Source: Clostridiales bacterium
Lineage (GTDB): Bacteria; Bacillota; Clostridia; Christensenellales; Aristaeellaceae
DNA length: 64,000 nt
Reading direction: 5' to 3'
Assembly (NCBI GenBank): GCA_004556155.1
Contig: SFIM01000001.1
Span: forward strand, 101,993-165,992
Positions 44,201 to 52,811 of this stretch are shown here, piece after piece. Each line of letters begins with the position of its first letter. Within the stretch, counting starts at the first letter, position 1. The notes beneath the pieces were generated by a model, which was given only the letters and a program-made list of their open reading frames with translations, made no database searches and was not told the DNA's origin. The translations under genes and the position numbers were made by a program.

Positions 44201-45985
44201 TTAGCCTTCTTCTCCTGCAAATACGGCGGGATAACGGGACAGGAGCCTGCCGTATGCGGCGGCATCCACCATGGCCGTTACCTGAGTGCCGTGATCGGTG
44301 TATTCCTCGCTCAGTATGCGCCCCATGGCGCGGATATCCGTCACGATGCCATACTGATCGAAGGGGACGAGCACGCTGATTTTACATTCGCGCGCGCGCA
44401 GAATGGCCGCGATGGCATCCGAAAGCTGATCCAGCCCCTCGCCCGTCTTGGCCGATACGCGAATGGCGCGCGGCAGCGGCGCAAAATCCGCCTCTTCAAT
44501 TTTATCACATTTATTCAGTACGTCAATGCGCGGCTGAGAAGTTGCGCCCAATTGTTGTAAAACTTGCTCCACAACGACATGCTGCGCAAGCATATCGGGC
44601 GAGGATGCGTCGCTGACCAGCACAAGCACGTCGGCCAGCGCGGCCTCCTCCAATGTGGAATGGAAGGCCTCTACCAGATCAGTAGGCAGCTTGCGGATGA
44701 AGCCTACGGTGTCCACCAGCAGGTATTCGCCGCCGTCAGGCAGGCGCACATTGCGCGATACCGCGTCCAACGTGGCGAAAAGCCTGTCTTTTATATAGAC
44801 GTCCGAACCGGTGATTTTGTTCAATAGGGAGGATTTTCCTGTGTTGGTGTAGCCCACCAGCGCCACGACAGGGATGGCGTTGCGCTCCCGCGCGCGGCGG
44901 CGCAGGGCGCGCTGACCTTCCAGCTCGCTCAGCTCACGCTTGAGGGCGGTGATGCGCTCACGGATGCGGCGGCGGTCGATTTCCAGCTTGCTTTCGCCGG
45001 GACCGCGTGTGCCGATGCCGCCCGCCAGACGGGAGAGTACCAGCCCCTGGCCGATCAGTCGGCCGGACTGGTATTTCAGCTGCGCCAGCGACACCTGTAG
45101 ACGACCCTCGGCCGTCTTGGCGCGCTGGGCGAAGATATCCAGAATCAGCGTGGTGCGATCCACGACCTTAACCCCGACGATATCCTCCAGGTTATGCAGC
45201 TGTGCGCCGGTTAGCTCATCGTCCACAATGATGATATCGGCTTCCAACGCCTGCGCATCCAGCGCCAGCTCGTTGGCCTTGCCGCTGCCGATATAGGTAG
45301 CGGTATCCGGGCGCGTTTTTCGCTGGAAGGAACGGCCGACAACCACCGCGCCCGCGCTTTCGGCTAGGTCGGCCAGCTCGTCCAGCGATTCGTCGCTTTC
45401 AATGCCTACGAGCAATGCGCGTTCGGGGGCGTCGTCTGCGGCCTTGTCCTCGCCCTGCATGACGCGCTGATCGGACAAAACAATCTCATCCATCCAGGCG
45501 CTTTGCGGCAGGCGGCGCAGGGAGAGGATGGGCGTGCATACGGGCTGTGGCTCACCGTTTACTCGCTCATGCAGGAAGGCGGCCTGAACGCCCGTCACCT
45601 CGCCCTCGGCGCTTATGCCCAGCGCGCACATGCTGTCCAGCAGCAGGGATTTAAGCGCCGTGATATCCACATCCGACAGCTCGGCGGAGCCGCGCGGATG
45701 GGTATGCACGCAGCGCACGCACGAAAGCCGCCGCGCGCTGCGGCGCAGGCGGATATCGCACAGGGGAACGCTGGCGGTATCGCCGACGGTGATATCAATG
45801 ATCTCGCCGTCGCGGGTGATATAGAGCGAGATTTCCCTGTTCAAAGCGCAGGAATACCTGCCCATCAGGCGAGCAAGCTCAATGGGCAGGTATTCATCCC
45901 GTTCAATGGGGAAATCATATAAAGTTTGCAGTTCTGCCAGCGTGCTTTTGCGCACGCCTTCAATATTGCCATGTATATCCGGCAT
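44201..45985 (-). CDS. hflX: GTPase HflX with N-terminal JAMM-like domain
   Basis: Ribosome-associated GTPase that can split stalled ribosomes. The 594-residue protein is about 170 longer than classical HflX because of an N-terminal domain (1-190). That domain has HTHPRGSAELSDVD, an exact HxHx7SxxD JAMM/MPN zinc motif (His94, His96, Ser104, Asp107), with Glu51 as a possible catalytic acid. The HflX part follows: a glycine-rich GPGESKLEIDRRR segment, G1 GYTNTGKSS, DTVGFIRKLP and NKCD, then a C-terminal domain. Long forms like this occur in Clostridia. Whether the JAMM part is an active protease is unknown. Confidence 0.92.
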   Translation of the reverse strand: MPDIHGNIEGVRKSTLAELQTLYDFPIERDEYLPIELARLMGRYSCALNREISLYITRDGEIIDITVGDTASVPLCDIRLRRSARRLSCVRCVHTHPRGSAELSDVDITALKSLLLDSMCALGISAEGEVTGVQAAFLHERVNGEPQPVCTPILSLRRLPQSAWMDEIVLSDQRVMQGEDKAADDAPERALLVGIESDESLDELADLAESAGAVVVGRSFQRKTRPDTATYIGSGKANELALDAQALEADIIIVDDELTGAQLHNLEDIVGVKVVDRTTLILDIFAQRAKTAEGRLQVSLAQLKYQSGRLIGQGLVLSRLAGGIGTRGPGESKLEIDRRRIRERITALKRELSELEGQRALRRRARERNAIPVVALVGYTNTGKSSLLNKITGSDVYIKDRLFATLDAVSRNVRLPDGGEYLLVDTVGFIRKLPTDLVEAFHSTLEEAALADVLVLVSDASSPDMLAQHVVVEQVLQQLGATSQPRIDVLNKCDKIEEADFAPLPRAIRVSAKTGEGLDQLSDAIAAILRARECKISVLVPFDQYGIVTDIRAMGRILSEEYTDHGTQVTAMVDAAAYGRLLSRYPAVFAGEEG

Positions 45986-46025
45986 GTAAACCTCCAGGAA
46001 CGGGATAGGCTTGCCGGAAGCGCGA

Positions 46026-46409
46026 TCAGATCACCGCTTCGGGATGCTTCTTCATATAGTCTTCCACGGCGGCCTTCACGGCTTCCTCAGCCAGCAGGGA
46101 ACAGTGCATTTTTACGGGGGGCAGGCCGTCCAGCGCCTCGGCAACAGCCTTGTTGGTCAGCTTCAGGGCTTCCTTGAGGGTTTTGCCCTTGATCATTTCG
46201 GTGGCCATGGAGCTGGTGGCGATGGCCGCGCCGCAGCCGAAGGTCTTGAACTTGCAATCGGTGATTACGCCGTTATCGTCCACCTTCAGGTACATGCGCA
46301 TGATATCGCCGCACTTGGAGTTGCCTACCGTGCCCACGCCGTCCGCGTTTTCAATTTCGCCTACGTTGCGGGGATTGCTGAAATGATCGATTACCTTTTC
46401 AGAGTACAT
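46026..46409 (-). CDS. iscU: Fe-S cluster assembly scaffold IscU/NifU-like
   Basis: Scaffold on which 2Fe-2S clusters are built before transfer. The 127-residue protein has the three conserved cysteines Cys33 (NSKCGD), Cys59 (FGCGAAIA) and Cys103 (MHCSLLAE). It follows iscS with TAATG overlap. This is the short NifU-N-only form, typical of the Clostridial isc operon; HscA/HscB and ferredoxin genes of the Gram-negative operon are absent. Confidence 0.95.
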   Translation of the reverse strand: MYSEKVIDHFSNPRNVGEIENADGVGTVGNSKCGDIMRMYLKVDDNGVITDCKFKTFGCGAAIATSSMATEMIKGKTLKEALKLTNKAVAEALDGLPPVKMHCSLLAEEAVKAAVEDYMKKHPEAVI

Positions 46410-47584
46410 TATTTTTGAGCCTCCATAAAGTCGTTGTAGAGGGGGGACATATCGCGCAGATATTCGATGATGCCAGGCAGTACGGACAGGACGTAGTCCA
46501 CTTCCTCCTGCGTGGTGGTATCGGACAGCGACAGGCGCAGGCTGCCGTGAGCAATCTCATGGGGCAGGCCGATGGCCAGCAGCACATGGGAGGGATCGAG
46601 CGAACCGGACGTGCAGGCGGAGCCGCTGGAAGCAGCCACGCCGGCCAGATCCAGGCGCAGCAGCAGCGATTCGCCCTCGATGAAGCGGACGGACACGTTG
46701 ACATTGCCGGGCAGGCGCTTGGTGCGGTGGCCGTTCAGGCGCACATAGGGCAGCGTTGTCAGCCCGTCAATCAGCTGATCGCGCAGGGCGCTGATGCGCG
46801 CTGCTTTTTCGGGAATGTTGGCGGTGGCCAGCTCGATGGCTTCCGCCATGCCCACAATACCCGCCACGTTCTCAGTGCTGGCGCGGCGGCCGCGCTCCTG
46901 AGCGCCGCCGTGGATCAGGTTATCAATGCGCGTGCCCTGCTTAATATAGAGCGCGCCCACGCCCTTGGGACCATGGAACTTGTGGCCGGACAGCGACAGC
47001 AGATCGCAGCCGATGGCACGCACGTCCACGGGGATTGCACCGATGGCTTGCACCGCGTCCGTGTGGAACAGCACATGGTGCGCATGGGCGATCTTGGCGA
47101 TTTCCTCAATGGGTTCGATGGTGCCGATTTCGTTGTTGGCGGCCATGATGGAAATCAGGATGGTTTTGTCGGTAATGGCCGCTTCCACATCGGCTGGATT
47201 GACCAGGCCGTCCGCGTCCACGGGCACATAGGTGATTTCAAACCCCTGCTTTTCCAGCCATTCGCAGGTGTGCAGGATGGCGTGGTGCTCGATGGCGGAG
47301 GTGATGATGTGGTTGCCCTTCTTGCGGTTGGCAAAGGCCACGCCCTTGAGCGCCCAGTTATCGCTTTCGCTGCCGCCGGAGGTGAAGTACACTTCTTCGG
47401 GGTTGCAGTTCAGCGCGGCCGCTACCTTCTTGCGGGCGGCGTTGAGCGCCTTGCGCGCATCCAGGCCGGTGGAATGAATGCTGTTGGCGTTGCCGTAGCA
47501 TTCAGAAAAATAGGGAAGCATTTTTTCAAGCACTGCGGGGGATACCGGCGTGGTGGCGGCGTTATCCATATAAACGCGGTTCAA
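46409..47584 (-). CDS. iscS: cysteine desulfurase
   Basis: PLP enzyme that takes sulfur from cysteine for Fe-S assembly. The 391-residue protein starts MNRVYMDNAATTPVSP, binds PLP through Lys in SGHKFHGPKG and has the catalytic loop Cys in SSGSACTSGSL. The start is TTG at 47584, overlapping the iscR stop, with AAAGGAG 11 nt before it; an ATG five codons later is a possible alternative. It sits between iscR and iscU. Confidence 0.95.
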   Translation of the reverse strand: MNRVYMDNAATTPVSPAVLEKMLPYFSECYGNANSIHSTGLDARKALNAARKKVAAALNCNPEEVYFTSGGSESDNWALKGVAFANRKKGNHIITSAIEHHAILHTCEWLEKQGFEITYVPVDADGLVNPADVEAAITDKTILISIMAANNEIGTIEPIEEIAKIAHAHHVLFHTDAVQAIGAIPVDVRAIGCDLLSLSGHKFHGPKGVGALYIKQGTRIDNLIHGGAQERGRRASTENVAGIVGMAEAIELATANIPEKAARISALRDQLIDGLTTLPYVRLNGHRTKRLPGNVNVSVRFIEGESLLLRLDLAGVAASSGSACTSGSLDPSHVLLAIGLPHEIAHGSLRLSLSDTTTQEEVDYVLSVLPGIIEYLRDMSPLYNDFMEAQK

Positions 47585-48000
47585 GATTCGTTCATCTCCT
47601 TTGATTCAAGCATGTCCTGAAGCGTGATGCTGTATAACAGGCGGTTGATGCTGTCGGTTAAATATTCCCATACGCGACGGGTTTTGCAGCCCTCGCTGCG
47701 GGGACATTCGCATTCGCCTTCCGTGGCGCATTCCGACAGATTGAGGGGCCCCTCCATGGCGTCGATGATGTGGCCGACGCTGATTTGATCGGGGGGCTTG
47801 GCCAACTGATAGCCGCCCTGGGCGCCGCGCACGGTGGTGACCAGCCCGGCCTTTCGCAGGCTGCCAAGCAGCTGCTCCAGGTAATGATCGGGCAGCCCAA
47901 GCTGGGCGATAGCTCGCAGCGGCTGCGGCCCTTCCTCGGCCTTCTGCGCCAGATAAACCATGGCGTACAGGCCGTATTTTCCGCGGGTTGAGAGCTTCAA
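47581..48000 (-). CDS. iscR: Rrf2/IscR family Fe-S-sensing regulator
   Basis: A 139-residue winged-helix repressor that likely controls the isc operon. The N-terminus KLSTRGKYGLYAMVYLA is the Rrf2 signature. Cysteines at 91, 97, 99 and 105 (CATEGECECPRSEGC) could ligate a 2Fe-2S cluster. The start is TTG at 48000, 6 nt after GGAGG; the long in-frame extension to 48243 crosses the promoter and is excluded. A 23-bp dyad between promoter and gene is the probable operator, giving feedback repression when clusters are plentiful. Confidence 0.92.
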   Translation of the reverse strand: MKLSTRGKYGLYAMVYLAQKAEEGPQPLRAIAQLGLPDHYLEQLLGSLRKAGLVTTVRGAQGGYQLAKPPDQISVGHIIDAMEGPLNLSECATEGECECPRSEGCKTRRVWEYLTDSINRLLYSITLQDMLESKEMNES

Positions 48001-48016
48001 TTTGTTCCTCCTTGCA

Positions 48017-48039
48017 ATTCCGACTGATTCAATCGGGAT
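48017..48039. promoter_or_regulatory. probable IscR/Rrf2 operator
   Basis: ATTCCGACTGA-T-TCAATCGGGAT, an 11-1-11 imperfect dyad (9 of 11 positions pair). It lies a few nt downstream of the -10 box, so binding would block transcription of iscRSU. Confidence 0.65.
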
Positions 48040-48048
48040 TGCGGGAAA

Positions 48049-48077
48049 AGAATAGCATTTTCCCATCGATTTGTCAA
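48049..48077 (-). promoter_or_regulatory. promoter of the iscR-iscS-iscU operon
   Basis: On the minus strand a perfect TTGACA (48072-48077), a 17-nt spacer and TATTCT (48049-48054). Confidence 0.8.
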
Positions 48078-48095
48078 CAGGAAAATGCAAAATTT

Positions 48096-49088
48096 TTAGC
48101 CGGTAATGCAGTTTTCCGTACTTTGAGCGCTCTGCTCGCGGGCAAACTGGCGCAAAAGGGCGTATACGTCGTCCAGATTGTCCAGTGCAGTCAGCTGCGT
48201 GCGCAGGCGCGCCGCGCCCCGGCGACCATGGATATACCAGCACATGTGCTTGCGCATTTCGGTGACGGCGGCGTGCTCCTGCTTCCAGGCGCGCATCATT
48301 TCACCATGGCGGATGGCAGTTTCCACCACCTGTTCAAAGGTAGGATAGACGACTGGCTGCCCGGCCAGCGCCGCGCGGATCTGCGCAAACAAAAAGGGAT
48401 TGCCCAGCGCTCCACGGCCGATGGCCAGCCCGTCGCAGCCTGTCTCTCGCAAGGCACGCAGGGCGGAATCGGCCGATATGATATCGCCGTTGAGCAGCAC
48501 GGGAATGCGCACCGCCTGTTTTACGCGCGCGACAGCCTGCCAATCGGCCTGACCGGCATATTGCTGCTCGCGCGTGCGGCCGTGGACGGTGAGCAGATCG
48601 GCTCCGCACTCCTGGGCGATATGCGCAAGCTCGGGCGCGCACAGGTGATCATTGTCCCAGCCCAGGCGCATCTTGACTGTGACAGGCAGGACGGTGGATT
48701 TTCGCACGGCGGTGATAATCTGCGCGCACAGGGGCAGGTCACGCATCAGCGCGCTGCCCGAGCCTGAGCCCGTCACCTTGCGGGCGGGACAGCCCATGTT
48801 GATATCGATGGCGGAAAAGCGCCCCAGCTCGCTCAGCCTTTGCGCGGCCTGCCCCATCAGATCGGGATGGTGTCCAAACAGCTGCACCGCCGGGCGCGGC
48901 TCGTCAGGATGCACGGCCAGCAGGTATTGATACACATAGAGCGAATCAGGCGCAGTCAGATAGCCCATGGCGCTGACCATTTCGGTGGTGGTATAATTGC
49001 AGCCCTGCTCGGCGCACAGCAGGCGCATGGGCCAATCAGTGATGCCCGCCATGGGAGCCAGCGCCAGGATGGGGGAGGGATCAATCAT
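48096..49088 (-). CDS. dusB: tRNA-dihydrouridine synthase
   Basis: FMN enzyme that reduces uridine to dihydrouridine in tRNA D-loops. The 330-residue protein has LAPMAGITDWPMR, DINMGCPARKVTGSGSGSAL with the catalytic Cys, TVKMRLGW, TVHGRTREQ and AIGRGALGNP, all Dus signatures. The start MIDPSP overlaps the end of the upstream membrane protein gene by 8 bp, which supports it over the open frame to 49136. The class (DusB type) is inferred from overall fit. Confidence 0.93.
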   Translation of the reverse strand: MIDPSPILALAPMAGITDWPMRLLCAEQGCNYTTTEMVSAMGYLTAPDSLYVYQYLLAVHPDEPRPAVQLFGHHPDLMGQAAQRLSELGRFSAIDINMGCPARKVTGSGSGSALMRDLPLCAQIITAVRKSTVLPVTVKMRLGWDNDHLCAPELAHIAQECGADLLTVHGRTREQQYAGQADWQAVARVKQAVRIPVLLNGDIISADSALRALRETGCDGLAIGRGALGNPFLFAQIRAALAGQPVVYPTFEQVVETAIRHGEMMRAWKQEHAAVTEMRKHMCWYIHGRRGAARLRTQLTALDNLDDVYALLRQFAREQSAQSTENCITG

Positions 49089-49581
49089 TTTGTATCCATT
49101 CCAGCAACGTGATATCCTTGATTTTCCAGTTGCCATTTTCTTTGGTTAAGATAACGTTGTACTTGCCCGCAGGCCAATCAGGCACCGTGCCCGAGGCGGC
49201 CTTGCCGTCGATGGCGGGGATGCGCTCGGTGACGACGGCGCTGGCGGTATCATCCCACGGCCAGCACCACACGCGCTGCAACGATACGCGGTGGTCAAAG
49301 CCCGTTACCGTGCAGTCGCGGTAGGGATCCACGTTATTGAGCGCGCTTTGCAGCCAGTCGTCGCGGGCAATCCAGCTGGAAGAAAAGTAGTTGTCCAGCT
49401 GGCTGACCGGCTCATCCATCATGATGACCTGCGCGCGGCGGGCCATGCCGTCCTTGATGATGATATAAATATTGGTGGCGTTCATGGAAAAATAAAACGC
49501 CACGGTCAAAAGCCCCAGCACCAGCAGAATCACCAGCAGGCGGGACGCGATAAACCAGATTAAGCGGCGTAAATAGCGCAT
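49081..49581 (-). CDS. small membrane-anchored protein of unknown function
   Basis: A 166-residue protein that I do not recognise. One N-terminal membrane helix (about 9-31) follows an arginine-rich start, so the rest should be outside. That part (about 35-166) is a single alpha/beta domain rich in Trp, Asp and Lys, with a final KYNVILTKENGNWKIKDI segment reminiscent of NTF2/SnoaL-like folds. It is co-transcribed with dusB, overlapping it by 8 bp. Function is not inferable. Confidence 0.75.
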   Translation of the reverse strand: MRYLRRLIWFIASRLLVILLVLGLLTVAFYFSMNATNIYIIIKDGMARRAQVIMMDEPVSQLDNYFSSSWIARDDWLQSALNNVDPYRDCTVTGFDHRVSLQRVWCWPWDDTASAVVTERIPAIDGKAASGTVPDWPAGKYNVILTKENGNWKIKDITLLEWIQND

Positions 49582-49654
49582 ACGGGCACCTCCCTTCGCC
49601 GCAGTCTATTATACAGGAGCGGGAGAAAAAATACAAGCGGCGGCAAATATAAGC

Positions 49655-49686
49655 AAAAGCCCGGACGCATTGCTGCATCCGGGCGG
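49655..49686. repeat. 32-bp direct repeat, left copy
   Basis: Identical to 49919-49950. It forms a hairpin (GCCCGGA/TCCGGGC with an inner GCA/TGC) and, on the minus strand, is followed by TTTT, so it resembles a terminator. The 49582-49969 gap otherwise holds no gene. Confidence 0.85.
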
Positions 49687-49918
49687 CAGCCTGTCAAAAA
49701 AGCCTCGTTAAAGCTCTTGAGATGCATGAAGGGGCCGCAGCCCCTTTATATGTAATCCGCAGCGGCGGCGTGTACGGCGCGAGGAGCAGCCGTCAGGCTG
49801 CTTCCTATGTCATTTTCTGCCCGTGAGCCTTCGGCTCACAAGAAAATGACGTGCCCGATGAAAGCCTGCTTTAGCTGACTTTCATCGGCAGGCTGTCGAA
49901 AGTTTTTTCGACAGCCTG
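49687..49918. other. hairpin-rich intergenic element
   Basis: A 232-bp segment between the two 32-bp repeats with at least five strong hairpins: 49729-49746, 49785-49802, 49809-49850 (10-bp outer stem GTCATTTTCT plus inner GTGAGCC), 49855-49888 (10-bp stem CCGATGAAAG) and 49889-49918 (13-bp stem CAGGCTGTCGAAA). It has no convincing coding frame or transposase. It may be a small repetitive mobile element, a structured RNA or both. Confidence 0.6.
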
Positions 49919-49950
49919 AAAAGCCCGGACGCATTGCTGCATCCGGGCGG
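49919..49950. repeat. 32-bp direct repeat, right copy
   Basis: The second copy of the 49655-49686 repeat, starting AAAAGCCCGGACGC. On the minus strand it lies 19 nt after the foldase stop codon and is the natural terminator of that gene. Confidence 0.85.
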
Positions 49951-49969
49951 GATGGTGGATGGCGTGGGA

Positions 49970-51085
49970 TTAGTCGCTCAGGCGTTCCGTATAGGTCTTT
50001 ACGTCCGCGGCGTTGATCCAGCCCTGCACGGTTTCGTTGTAGGCGGTATCCTGCGCGTCGGTCAGGGTGGTGTCATACAGCGTGGCGCGGGCTTCTTCCA
50101 GGGTGGCGGTGTGCTCGGGCAGCTCTTCAACCAGCTGCGCGAGGTAGAAAGCCTTCTCGGTTTCCAACACTTCGGTATAGGACAGCGCGTCGGTCAGCTG
50201 CATGGCGGCGGCCACAACATCAGCTTCGGGCATGGTGCTGTCGGCACAGATGGCGTAGGTCTTTACATCCTCGGTCAGGGTTTCAAAGGCTTCGCCGGCG
50301 GTCAGACGCAGATAGAGCGCGTCGATCTGCTGCTTAGCCTTGTCGGAGGAAGCGCCCTCCTCGGTAGGCTTATCCACGGAGATCACGCGGATGGTGCGAT
50401 AACCGGCGGGCGTGTAGTACACGGTGGTGCCGGCGTTCACGCGGGTGCCATAGGCGGCGGGGGTGCTGGCGAAGGTTTCCTTTTCGGAAGCGACTTCCTT
50501 ATCCAGCGCGGCCTGCAGATCATCGTCCGTGATGGTCACGGTATCGGTGACGGAGGCCTTCAGACGCTCGGAAATCTTGTTGCTCTTGGCGGTATCCAGC
50601 TGATAATCCAGCGTATAGCCGTTGGCCTTGGCATAGGCGGTCACCTCGGCGGTCAGCGCGTCGCCTTCCAGCTCGGAATCGGCAAAGTAAGTGGTGCGGA
50701 TGGATTCGAGCTGCGTGTCGTATTCCTCCTGGGCCTGGGCCTGAAGCTCGGCTAGCTCCGCATCGGTAAACTGATCAAAGCCCAGCTCCTTGGCCTTCTG
50801 GGAGAGAACCAGGGAAGAGATGTAGTTATCCAGCGTGCTCTGCAGGATGGAAGCCTCGTCCACCGTGCCGTCGCCGCCGAACTGCTGCAGCATCTGCGCG
50901 TAATACTGCTGCATGGTCAGGGTGTAATTATAGGCGTTCAGGAAGGTCTGCTTGTCCACCTGTTCACCGTTTACGTCAATGATGGTCTGCTTGGCGTCTA
51001 CAGCGCTGTCCTTAAGCACCAGAGAGCAGCCGCTCAGCAGCATGACCGCCGCCAGCAGCAGCGCGAAAAGGGTCTTCTTTTTCAT
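49970..51085 (-). CDS. PrsA/SurA-like foldase lipoprotein
   Basis: A 371-residue predicted extracytoplasmic peptidyl-prolyl isomerase or chaperone. The signal ends in the lipobox LLSGC, so Cys20 is lipid-modified. The N-terminal half (about 40-190) is SurA_N-like, with DVNGEQVDKQTFLNAY and repeated acidic helices. The region at 225-330 is where a parvulin domain would be, but its motifs are weak, so isomerase activity is doubtful. It has its own promoter, which overlaps the end of ppx. Confidence 0.8.
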   Translation of the reverse strand: MKKKTLFALLLAAVMLLSGCSLVLKDSAVDAKQTIIDVNGEQVDKQTFLNAYNYTLTMQQYYAQMLQQFGGDGTVDEASILQSTLDNYISSLVLSQKAKELGFDQFTDAELAELQAQAQEEYDTQLESIRTTYFADSELEGDALTAEVTAYAKANGYTLDYQLDTAKSNKISERLKASVTDTVTITDDDLQAALDKEVASEKETFASTPAAYGTRVNAGTTVYYTPAGYRTIRVISVDKPTEEGASSDKAKQQIDALYLRLTAGEAFETLTEDVKTYAICADSTMPEADVVAAAMQLTDALSYTEVLETEKAFYLAQLVEELPEHTATLEEARATLYDTTLTDAQDTAYNETVQGWINAADVKTYTERLSD

Positions 51086-51125
51086 GTCAGTTGCGCTCCA
51101 ATCTTGTGTTTATAGCATCCTGTAT

Positions 51126-51154
51126 ATTATAACCAATGGAAGATAAATGATCAA
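51126..51154 (-). promoter_or_regulatory. promoter of the foldase gene
   Basis: On the minus strand TTGATC (51149-51154), a 17-nt spacer and TATAAT (51126-51131). The -35 box overlaps the ppx stop codon. Confidence 0.7.
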
Positions 51155-52053
51155 GCAAATTTTTTGTGAACAAACGCGCGCAGCAGTCCGTCCGTATTGC
51201 CGCGCTGCGTTACTTGCAGATGATCAAGGCTCAGCGCGTCCATCACGGCGATCAGCGCGGCCATGCCGGTGGGCAGGATATCCGCGCGCCCGGCGGGAAA
51301 ACCGGGGATGCTTTCACGCTGATTGCGGGGCGTGGCGGCAATCTGTCCAAGCAGGGTTTCAACCGCCTGACGTTCCAAGCGCATGCCCTCGATATCCGCG
51401 CGGCCTGTCTGCGCGGCCAATATCTGCGCCACGGATGTGCCTGTGCCGCCTACCAGGCAGAAAGGAAGACGCTCGGTTTCGCGTTGCAGGGCATGCAGGG
51501 GCTCGGCGATTTCGGCGGCAATGCTGAGCGCCATGGCGATATCGTAGGGGCTGTTGATGGGCTGGCGCTTATGCAGGCGCGACGCGCCCAGCTGCAGCGA
51601 GTAGGCGTGCGCAAGGGTATCGCCGCTGCCCAAGGCGATTTCGGTGGAGCCGCCGCCGATATCGATCATGCCGGCGCGCGGCCAATCGCCCGCCGCTCCG
51701 TAAAAGGAATAAGCGGCCTCCTCGCGCCCACTGAGCACGCGCAGGGGTTGGCCGCAAAGCGATTCCAAAGTGGCGGATAAAGCCTGTGCATTTTGCGCGT
51801 CACGCACAGCGCTGGTGGCATATAGGCCTACCAGACGGGCGTTTTCATGCTGGATTTGTTCATAGAGCTGGCTTACGCCGCCCGCAAGCAGGGCGATGGC
51901 CTCATCGGTCAGCATGGGATTTTCCTTGTTCAAATGCAAAAGCAGGCGCGTTTCAACGCGCCCGCGCATCGGGTGGGATAAGGCTGGCGTTTCATCGCAG
52001 CATAGAGAACGGGTGGAATTGGAGCCGATGACGATCACCGCGATTCGATTCAT
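51151..52053 (-). CDS. Ppx/GppA family phosphatase
   Basis: Exopolyphosphatase or (p)ppGpp-phosphatase of the ASKHA fold, 300 residues. It has VIVIGSNSTRSL, ATSAVRDAQNA, SGREEAAYSF and the phosphate-binding MIDIGGGSTEIAL, plus LVGGTGTSVAQ. Only the two core ASKHA domains are present, as in short Firmicute forms. It overlaps divIC by 4 bp. Location beside divIC and yabPQ is conserved in many Clostridia. Confidence 0.92.
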   Translation of the reverse strand: MNRIAVIVIGSNSTRSLCCDETPALSHPMRGRVETRLLLHLNKENPMLTDEAIALLAGGVSQLYEQIQHENARLVGLYATSAVRDAQNAQALSATLESLCGQPLRVLSGREEAAYSFYGAAGDWPRAGMIDIGGGSTEIALGSGDTLAHAYSLQLGASRLHKRQPINSPYDIAMALSIAAEIAEPLHALQRETERLPFCLVGGTGTSVAQILAAQTGRADIEGMRLERQAVETLLGQIAATPRNQRESIPGFPAGRADILPTGMAALIAVMDALSLDHLQVTQRGNTDGLLRAFVHKKFA

Positions 52054-52442
52054 GGCTGATCTCCTTCTACTACGTACATTTCAATCGTTTGTCCGCCGTA
52101 CAGGGCCTCGGGATTCTTGATGACAAAGCGCATTTCGCCCGGCATCATGTAGCCGTATAGCTGCCGTGCCTTGGCAATGATATAATCGTCCGTTTCGGCG
52201 ATGCTGACCTCGCTTTGCAGCTTATCGCGCTCACGGGCCATTTCCTCACGGGAGATGGACAGGTCGGTTACGCGCACGCGCAGCCGTTCCGTGTCGTCGC
52301 GCACACTGTTAATCATCATGATACCTACGCAAATGATGACGAACAGCGTGCAAATGAGCGTCAGCGGGCGCACGGTACTGTAACGAAAACGATCTTTTGC
52401 CTGATCCAGGGCGGATTTATTCTTGCCGGGTTCGGTGTTCAT
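52050..52442 (-). CDS. divIC: septum formation initiator DivIC/FtsB-like
   Basis: A 130-residue bitopic division protein. The cytoplasmic N-terminus (about 1-28) is followed by one membrane helix (about 29-47) and an extracellular coiled coil (about 50-85) ending in the YGYMMPGEM-type DivIC C-terminal motif. It should act with FtsL and DivIB in the division ring. Its place after yabQ and before ppx matches the Bacillus yabP-yabQ-divIC order. Confidence 0.9.
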   Translation of the reverse strand: MNTEPGKNKSALDQAKDRFRYSTVRPLTLICTLFVIICVGIMMINSVRDDTERLRVRVTDLSISREEMARERDKLQSEVSIAETDDYIIAKARQLYGYMMPGEMRFVIKNPEALYGGQTIEMYVVEGDQP

Positions 52443-52473
52443 GCGATATGCCTCCGGGAATTCGTTCGTGTAT

Positions 52474-52809
52474 CTATTCGCCGTCCGTGGCGCTTTTCCT
52501 GTTGCGGCGCAGTAATTTTATCACGGCGCAGATTGCGCCGCGAACGCCCAGACGCCACAGCAGGCATCCTGCGCCAAAGGATAAAAGCATATAGGGGCGC
52601 AGTGCGCCGCAGCCTGTGCGCTCCAGCGCAAGAAAGCACAAGAACGCCCCGCAGGCGCATAACAATAGCTGCATGCCAAAATGGATGATCGCGCCGCAGC
52701 GGCGCGCAAGGGGCATCAGCATATCGCACAGCATCGCCGCGGTCAGACCCGCATATACCAGCGCCAGCAGCGTATCGCCCTGCCCGGCGGTTTCACGCAG
52801 CGGCTGCAT
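52474..52809 (-). CDS. yabQ: spore cortex biosynthesis protein YabQ
   Basis: A 111-residue membrane protein with three or four hydrophobic segments. YabQ is needed for spore cortex formation in Bacillus and sits in the outer forespore membrane. Identification rests mostly on size, membrane pattern and position between yabP and divIC. Sequence conservation in this family is low, so context is the main support. It follows yabP after 2 nt. Confidence 0.8.
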   Translation of the reverse strand: MQPLRETAGQGDTLLALVYAGLTAAMLCDMLMPLARRCGAIIHFGMQLLLCACGAFLCFLALERTGCGALRPYMLLSFGAGCLLWRLGVRGAICAVIKLLRRNRKSATDGE

Positions 52810-52811
52810 GG

